This document shows positions 59,264-64,000 of a DNA stretch of 64,000 nucleotides, in pieces. A program made the translations under genes and the position numbers. The notes beneath the pieces were generated by a model that saw only the letters and a list, made by a program, of their open reading frames with translations, had not been told where the DNA came from and did not search any database. Source of the DNA: Streptomyces sp. CC228A (lineage in GTDB: Bacteria > Actinomycetota > Actinomycetes > Streptomycetales > Streptomycetaceae); assembly GCF_021390935.1 (NCBI RefSeq), contig NZ_JAJPUI010000002.1, forward strand, positions 62,001 to 126,000, in the 5' to 3' direction. How positions within the stretch are numbered: position 1 is the stretch's first letter; every line of letters starts with the position of its first letter.

Positions 59264-60634
59264 GTGAGCAACTCCCGCAGCGACCTGTCAAAGACCGCCT
59301 ACGACCACCTGTGGATGCACTTCACCCGCATGTCGTCGTACGAGAACAACCCCGTCCCGACCATCGTCCGCGGTGAGGGCACCTACATCTACGACGACAA
59401 GGGCAAGCGCTACCTCGACGGCCTCGCCGGCCTGTTCGTGGTGCAGGCGGGCCACGGCCGGCACGAGCTGGCCGAGACCGCCTACAAGCAGGCGCAGGAG
59501 CTCGCGTTCTTCCCCGTGTGGTCGTACGCGCACCCGAAGGCCGTCGAGCTGGCCGAGCGGATCGCCCAGCACGCGCCGGGCGACCTGAACAAGGTGTTCT
59601 TCACGACGGGCGGCGGCGAGGCCGTCGAGACCGCGTGGAAGCTCGCCAAGCAGTACTTCAAGCTGGTCGGCAAGCCCACCAAGTACAAGGTCATCTCGCG
59701 GGCCGTCGCCTATCACGGCACCCCGCAGGGCGCCCTGTCCATCACCGGCCTGCCGGGCCTGAAGGCCCCCTTCGAGCCGCTGGTGCCGGGTGCGCACAAG
59801 GTGCCCAACACCAACATCTACCGCGCCCCGATCCACGGCGACGACCCGGAGGCGTTCGGCCGCTGGGCCGCCGACCAGATCGAGCAGCAGATCCTCTTCG
59901 AGGGCCCGGACACCGTGGCCGCGGTCTTCCTGGAGCCGGTGCAGAACGCCGGCGGCTGCTTCCCGCCGCCGCCCGGGTACTTCCAGCGGGTCCGCGAGAT
60001 CTGCGACCAGTACGACGTGCTGCTCGTCTCCGACGAGGTCATCTGCGCCTTCGGCCGCCTCGGCACCATGTTCGCGTGCGACAAGTTCGGCTACGTGCCG
60101 GACATGATCACCTGCGCGAAGGGCATGACGTCCGGCTACTCCCCGATCGGCGCGTGCATCATCTCCGACCGGCTGGCCGAGCCGTTCTACAAGGGCGACA
60201 ACACCTTCCTGCACGGCTACACCTTCGGCGGCCACCCGGTCTCCGCGGCCGTGGGCCTCGCCAACCTCGACATCTTCGAGCGCGAGAACCTCAACCAGCA
60301 CGTGCTCGACAACGAAGGCGCCTTCCGCGCCACCCTGGAGAAGCTGCACGACCTGCCGATCGTGGGCGACGTCCGCGGCAACGGCTACTTCTACGGGATC
60401 GAGCTCGTCAAGGACAAGGCCACCAAGCAGTCCTTCAACGAGGAGGAGACCGAGCGCGTCCTGTACGGGTTCCTCTCCAAGGCGCTGTTCGACAACGGCC
60501 TGTACTGCCGCGCGGACGACCGCGGCGACCCGGTCGTCCAGCTGGCGCCGCCGCTGGTCTCCGACCAGTCGACGTTCGACGAGATCGAGCAGATCCTGCG
60601 CGCCACCCTCACGGAGGCGTGGACGAAGCTCTGA
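59264..60634 (+). CDS. Class III aminotransferase, probable putrescine/omega-amino transaminase
   Basis: 456 residues from a GTG at 59264, two bases after the Lrp stop. PLP enzyme: YLDGLAGLFVVQAGHGRHEL, FTTGGGEAVETAWKLAKQYF, VSDEVICAFGRLGTMF with the cofactor aspartate, and the Schiff-base lysine in ITCAKGMTSGYSPIG (Lys286). FLHGYTFGGHPVSAAVGLAN is the typical binding loop of the putrescine/pyruvate branch. It probably converts putrescine or a similar amine to an aminoaldehyde, substrate for the divergent dehydrogenase. A very strong terminator follows. Confidence 0.9.
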   Translation: MSNSRSDLSKTAYDHLWMHFTRMSSYENNPVPTIVRGEGTYIYDDKGKRYLDGLAGLFVVQAGHGRHELAETAYKQAQELAFFPVWSYAHPKAVELAERIAQHAPGDLNKVFFTTGGGEAVETAWKLAKQYFKLVGKPTKYKVISRAVAYHGTPQGALSITGLPGLKAPFEPLVPGAHKVPNTNIYRAPIHGDDPEAFGRWAADQIEQQILFEGPDTVAAVFLEPVQNAGGCFPPPPGYFQRVREICDQYDVLLVSDEVICAFGRLGTMFACDKFGYVPDMITCAKGMTSGYSPIGACIISDRLAEPFYKGDNTFLHGYTFGGHPVSAAVGLANLDIFERENLNQHVLDNEGAFRATLEKLHDLPIVGDVRGNGYFYGIELVKDKATKQSFNEEETERVLYGFLSKALFDNGLYCRADDRGDPVVQLAPPLVSDQSTFDEIEQILRATLTEAWTKL

Positions 60635-60748
60635 GCCCCCGCCCGCCGGCGGACCGGCGGCCCCTCGGCGGGCCCCGGCCCCGCCGGGCGGCGGACCGCC
60701 GGACCGGACTCCCCCTCACCGACCGGCCCGGCAGCCGTCCGCCGACAG

Positions 60749-60801
60749 CGGCCGCGGCCCGGACGCACCCGAACGGGTGCATCCGGGCCGCGGCCGTTTC
60801 C
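60749..60801 (+). terminator. 22-bp hairpin terminator with TTTCC tail
   Basis: The 22-base arms 60749-60770 and 60775-60796 pair with a single mismatch and a GAAC loop, then TTTCC. It ends the regulator/aminotransferase unit. Confidence 0.88.
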
Positions 60802-60819
60802 TGTTGCCGCAGCACCGCG

Positions 60820-60848
60820 TTGGGGCCCGACGAGCCGCGTGTTATGTT
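60820..60848 (+). promoter_or_regulatory. Putative promoter of the ABC ATPase/membrane-protein pair
   Basis: TTGGGG (60820-60825), 17-base spacer, TATGTT (60843-60848). A very short open frame (ATG 60878 to TGA 60901, seven codons MEGSDPI) with a GGGGGGA ribosome site lies between it and the ATPase start. This could be a leader peptide (inference). Confidence 0.45.
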
Positions 60849-60914
60849 CCGACCGGTTCGGGGGATTAGGGGGGGACATGGAAGGCTCTGACCCGATCTG
60901 AGGTGTTTTCGACC

Positions 60915-61733
60915 ATGGTGGCCCCGCCGGACAACGACGTACTGTGGGCGCGTTCCCTGCACCACACCCACAACGGCTCACCCGCACTCGGCGGCGTCTC
61001 CCTCGGCGTCCGCGAAGGCGAGATCCTCGCCGTGCACGGCCCGCGCGGCAGCGGCAAGACGACCCTCCTGCGCTGCCTGTCCGGCCAGCTGCTCCCGCAG
61101 GACGGAGAGGTGTGGTTCAACAGCACCCCCGTCCACACCATGAGTGCCCGCCGGCGTGAGCGGCTGCGGCGCGACCGGTTCGGGTGGCTCGGCCCCGAGC
61201 CCGCCCTGCTGCCCGAGCTCACCGCCTGGGAGAACGCCGCCCTGCCGCTGCTGCTGCGCGGCTGCTCCCACCGCGCCGCCAAGGCCGCCGCCCTCGAATG
61301 GCTGGAGCGGCTCGACACCGGCCCCTGCGCGGCCCGCCGCCCGCACGCCCTGCTGCAGTCGCAGCGCCAGCGCGTCGCCGCGGCCCGCGCGCTGGTGGGC
61401 GGCCCGGCCGTGCTCTTCGCGGACGAGCCCACGGCGTGCCTCCACCAGGAGGACCGCGGACACCTGCTGCGCACCCTCACCGCGGCGGCCCGCTCCCACC
61501 GCATCACGGTCGTCCTCGCCACCCACGACGACGACGTGGCCGCGCTCGCGGACCGCACGGTCAGCCTGGTCGACGGACGCCGCACGGGCTCCGTCCAGCT
61601 CGCCGACCTCCACGACCCCGGCCGTCCCGGCGAACCCGCCGGACCCGCCGGTGCCGCCGAACCCGACGGCCCCGGAAGCGCGGTGGGGCTCGACGGAGCG
61701 GAGGGGCGCGACGCGTGCTCGCTCTCCGTCTAG
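60915..61733 (+). CDS. ABC transporter ATPase with degenerate signature motif
   Basis: 272 residues from the ATG at 60915 with GAGGTG upstream (GTG 60903 also possible). ABC ATPase: Walker A GPRGSGKTTLLRC, Q-loop-like GWLGPEPALLPELTAWENAA, Walker B AVLFADEPTACLHQEDRGH and H-loop ATHDDDV. The signature is LLQSQRQRVAAARAL rather than LSGGQ, so the composite ATP site may be weak. The D-loop also differs (TACLH). The last 40 residues are Gly/Ala/Pro-rich. It overlaps the membrane gene by 19 bases, so both are translated together. Substrate unknown. Confidence 0.82.
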   Translation: MVAPPDNDVLWARSLHHTHNGSPALGGVSLGVREGEILAVHGPRGSGKTTLLRCLSGQLLPQDGEVWFNSTPVHTMSARRRERLRRDRFGWLGPEPALLPELTAWENAALPLLLRGCSHRAAKAAALEWLERLDTGPCAARRPHALLQSQRQRVAAARALVGGPAVLFADEPTACLHQEDRGHLLRTLTAAARSHRITVVLATHDDDVAALADRTVSLVDGRRTGSVQLADLHDPGRPGEPAGPAGAAEPDGPGSAVGLDGAEGRDACSLSV

Positions 61734-62944
61734 CCCGCAACGCCCACCCGCTGGTCCTGCTCAGGCGGCTGCTCGTCGCCGCCGCCTCCGCGGGCGTGGG
61801 CTTCCTGCTGCTGTGCGCCCTCGCGCACGCCATGGCACACCCCGACCGGTCCGCGGCCTCCGTGCTGCGGCTCGCCTGGTGCCTCCCGCCGCTGGCCGCC
61901 GCGGTCTACCTGGCGGTCGCGGTCGCCCGCACGGACCCGAGCACCCGGCCCCGGCCCGGCCTGTCCTCCCTGGGGCTCGGCCCCGGGCGGCTCGCCGCCA
62001 TCGCCGCCGCGTCCACCGCCGTCTCCTGCACCCTCGGCTCCGCCCTCGCCCTGCTGTTCTTCCTGCATCTGCGGGGCGACCTCACGGGCCTGCCGTTCGA
62101 CCGGGCGGCCGCCGACCTGCTGGCCGCGGGCCGGCCGCTGCCGCTGCCGGCCGCGCTCACCCTCCTGGCCGTCACGCCCGCGGCCGCGTCCGCGGCGGCC
62201 GCGCTCACCCTGCGGCCGCGGCAGCCGCGCCGCCGCCACGGGCGCCCCGGCACCGCCGGCAGGGCCGGCACGGACCGGGGCGTCGACGGCGGCCTCGGCA
62301 CCGAGGAGGCCCGCGACCCCTTCGACCCGGCGCCCGCGCCGACCGGCCTGCCCTGGGGCACCGCCCTCGTCGCCATCGGACTGGCCGTCGAGGTCTACGG
62401 CACACGGGGCGGGGACAGCCCCCGGCTGCCGCTGCCCGGCGGAGTGCCCGGCATCACCCTGGGCGTCCTGGCCGGCTGGGCGCTCACGGCGGTGGGCCTC
62501 GCCATCGCCGGCCCCGGCCTCGCCCACCTGTGCGGCCGGGTCGTCCAGGCGTACCGCCCCGGCGCCACCAGGCTGCTCGCGGGCCGCGCCCTCATGGACG
62601 AGGCCCGCCGCGTCGGCCGGCCCCTCGGCGTGCTCAGCGCGGTCGTGGCGGCGTGGATCACCGCGGCCGAGCTGTACGGCCAGGCCGCCGGCGCCCGCCC
62701 CTTCGGCCCCCTCGCCGGGCTGGGCGCCGCACTCGTCCTCGCCTGCGCGGCGGCCACCGTCCTCTCCGCGGCCCTGGAGACCCGGCAGCTCCGCGCGGGA
62801 TCGACGGCGGCCCTGATCCGCCTCGGCGCACCCGCGGCCCTGCTGCGCTCCGCCGCGCTCCTGCGGGCCGCGGTGCTCCTCGCCGTCTTCGCGCCCGTGA
62901 CATGGGCGGTGGCGACGCTCACCGCCCTGCCGCTGACCTCCTGA
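61715..62944 (+). CDS. Multi-pass membrane partner of the ABC ATPase
   Basis: 409 residues from a GTG at 61715. About eight hydrophobic helices: LLVAAASAGVGFLLLCALAH, LAWCLPPLAAAVYLAVAVAR, AIAAASTAVSCTLGSALALL, LTLLAVTPAAASAAAALTL, WGTALVAIGLAVEVYG, GITLGVLAGWALTAVGLAIA, and two near the end. A charged loop of about 50 residues lies in the middle. The start lies inside the ATPase gene, indicating a coupled ABC pair. No known permease motif could be confirmed. Substrate unknown. Confidence 0.78.
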   Translation: MLALRLARNAHPLVLLRRLLVAAASAGVGFLLLCALAHAMAHPDRSAASVLRLAWCLPPLAAAVYLAVAVARTDPSTRPRPGLSSLGLGPGRLAAIAAASTAVSCTLGSALALLFFLHLRGDLTGLPFDRAAADLLAAGRPLPLPAALTLLAVTPAAASAAAALTLRPRQPRRRHGRPGTAGRAGTDRGVDGGLGTEEARDPFDPAPAPTGLPWGTALVAIGLAVEVYGTRGGDSPRLPLPGGVPGITLGVLAGWALTAVGLAIAGPGLAHLCGRVVQAYRPGATRLLAGRALMDEARRVGRPLGVLSAVVAAWITAAELYGQAAGARPFGPLAGLGAALVLACAAATVLSAALETRQLRAGSTAALIRLGAPAALLRSAALLRAAVLLAVFAPVTWAVATLTALPLTS

Positions 62945-63022
62945 CGGCCGGGGCCGCGAACCTTCGCCGGGCGGTCGGTCCGCAGGCGGGCCCCGCGGCG
63001 GTCCGGCCGCCTGAAGGACAGG

Positions 63023-64000
63023 TCAGTCCGCCCCGAGGGCGACGACCTCGTCCCCGTCGAAGGTCACGCCCACCACCGCGCCCTCGTCCGGCGCGTCCCG
63101 CAGCGCGCACTCCGCCTCCAGGGGCGGGGCGCCGCCCGCCCGTCCGCGCGGAGTCCCGCACCGCCACACGCCACACGGTGGCCCCGGAAGGTACGGGCCT
63201 CGACCGTGCACCGCAGCCCCTCGCCGGGGTCGCCGATGCGGACCCCGCCGGGCCGCACCAGCAGCCGGGCCGCGCCCTGCGGGGTGCCGGCGGGCACCGG
63301 CACCCTGCCCCACGGCGTCTCGGCGGCCCCGCCGCCGACGGCGCCCTCCACCACGTTGTCGAAGCCGAGGAACCGCGCCACGAACGGGGACGCCGGCCGC
63401 TGCCACACCTCGCGCGGCGTGCCCGCCTGGGCCACCCGCCCGTCGCGCATCACCACGACCCGGTCGGCCAGCGCGAACGCCTCCCCCTGGTCGTGCGTCA
63501 CGGCCAGCACCGTGGTGCCGAGCCGCCCGAACAGCGCCCGCAGCTCGGTGACGAGCCGCTCCCGCAGCCCCCGGTCGAGCTGGCCCAGGGGCTCGTCCAG
63601 CATCAGCAGCCGCGGACTGGGCGCGAGCGCCCTGGCCAGCGCCACGCGCTGCTGCTCCCCGCCGGACAGCGCGGCCACCGCGCGCCGCTCCGCACCCGGC
63701 AGGCCGACGAGGTCCAGCAGTTCCGCGACGCGCGCGGCCCGCTCCGCGCGGGCGGTCCCCCGCATCCGCAGCCCGAAGGCGACGTTCCCGCCGACGTCCC
63801 GCTGCGGGAACAGCTGGTGGTCCTGGAACATCAGCCCCACGCCCCGCCGGTGCACGGGCACCCCCGCCTGGTCGGCGCCGGCCAGCAGCACCCGCCCCTC
63901 ATCGGCCGGCTGCAGGCCCGCGACGACCCGCAGCAGCGTCGACTTGCCGCTGCCGCTCGGCCCGAGGACGCACACGATCTCGTGCTCGGCGACCGCCAGG
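63023..64000 (-). CDS. ABC transporter ATPase, Fe3+/thiamine class; 5' end beyond window, 3' part frameshifted
   Basis: The visible part opens LAVAEHEIVCVLGPSGSGKS with Walker A, then LMFQDHQLFPQRDVGGNVAF (Q-loop), signature LSGGEQQRVALARALAPSPR, Walker B LLMLDEPLGQLD and H-loop THDQGEAF, followed by a TOBE-like C-terminal domain. It resembles ThiQ/FbpC ATPases. The frame changes twice near 63180 and 63130 so that VWRVAVRDSARTGG and PPLEAECALRDAPDEGAVVG belong to the same protein ending VALGAD. The permease would lie beyond 64000. Substrate class is a guess. Confidence 0.8.

Overview
The window is a high-GC actinomycete chromosome segment, almost certainly Streptomyces. The base composition is very GC-rich, codons end mostly in G or C, and GTG and TTG starts are common. 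The gene order matches what I remember of the S. coelicolor chromosome from about SCO5710 down to about SCO5653; I could not check this against a database. It is core chromosome. I see no tRNA, rRNA, CRISPR, insertion sequence, integrase or phage gene.

Layout. (1) 1-11 kb: a leftward translation and transcription-factor operon rimP-nusA-ylxR-infB-(DUF503 gene)-rbfA-truB, followed by a large trypsin-like/ATPase protein that runs off the left edge. (2) 11-17 kb: a lipoprotein and ferritin-like pair, an APH-fold protein, an SPFH membrane protein, and proS on the opposite strand. (3) 16.5-22.3 kb: two GNAT genes and the isoprenoid/protease group ispG, a site-2 protease (rseP-like) and dxr, the last two overlapping by 4 bases. 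(4) 22.8-30 kb: a long acyl-CoA dehydrogenase, an aldehyde dehydrogenase, an EamA exporter and a PucR-type regulator. (5) 30-35.5 kb: a membrane-anchored TraG/VirD4-like ATPase, two tandem secreted paralogues, and a divergent TrmB/LuxR-type regulator. (6) 35.9-60.6 kb: genes that together can take up putrescine or other polyamines and degrade them through GABA. These are gabT; a run of aldehyde dehydrogenase, potD, potA, potB, potC and FAD oxidoreductase on one strand; and a second aldehyde dehydrogenase divergent from an Lrp/AsnC regulator and a class III aminotransferase. Between them lie a PP2C phosphatase, a NADAR protein, two DUF4190-like membrane proteins, the futalosine-pathway deaminase (menaquinone synthesis), a GDPD-family protein and a ketosynthase-like protein. 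(7) 60.8-64 kb: an ABC ATPase/membrane-protein pair and the 3' part of an Fe/thiamine-type ABC ATPase.

Two properties run through the window. First, about ten genes change reading frame inside otherwise well conserved coding sequence. One is infB, which is essential, so most of these are probably base-calling or assembly indels in GC-rich runs rather than pseudogenes. Second, many intergenic gaps hold locus-specific GC-rich minisatellites with units of about 16, 17, 19, 20, 25 and 56 nt. Most periods are not multiples of three and the arrays lie outside genes.

The best leads are: a helically phased array of four GTCCGG sites between the second aldehyde dehydrogenase and the Lrp regulator; the minisatellites; a trypsin-like domain without its nucleophile serine, fused to a P-loop ATPase; an ABC ATPase with a degenerate signature motif; and a pair of secreted paralogues with a nearly identical C-terminal cassette, next to a palindrome-rich divergent promoter.
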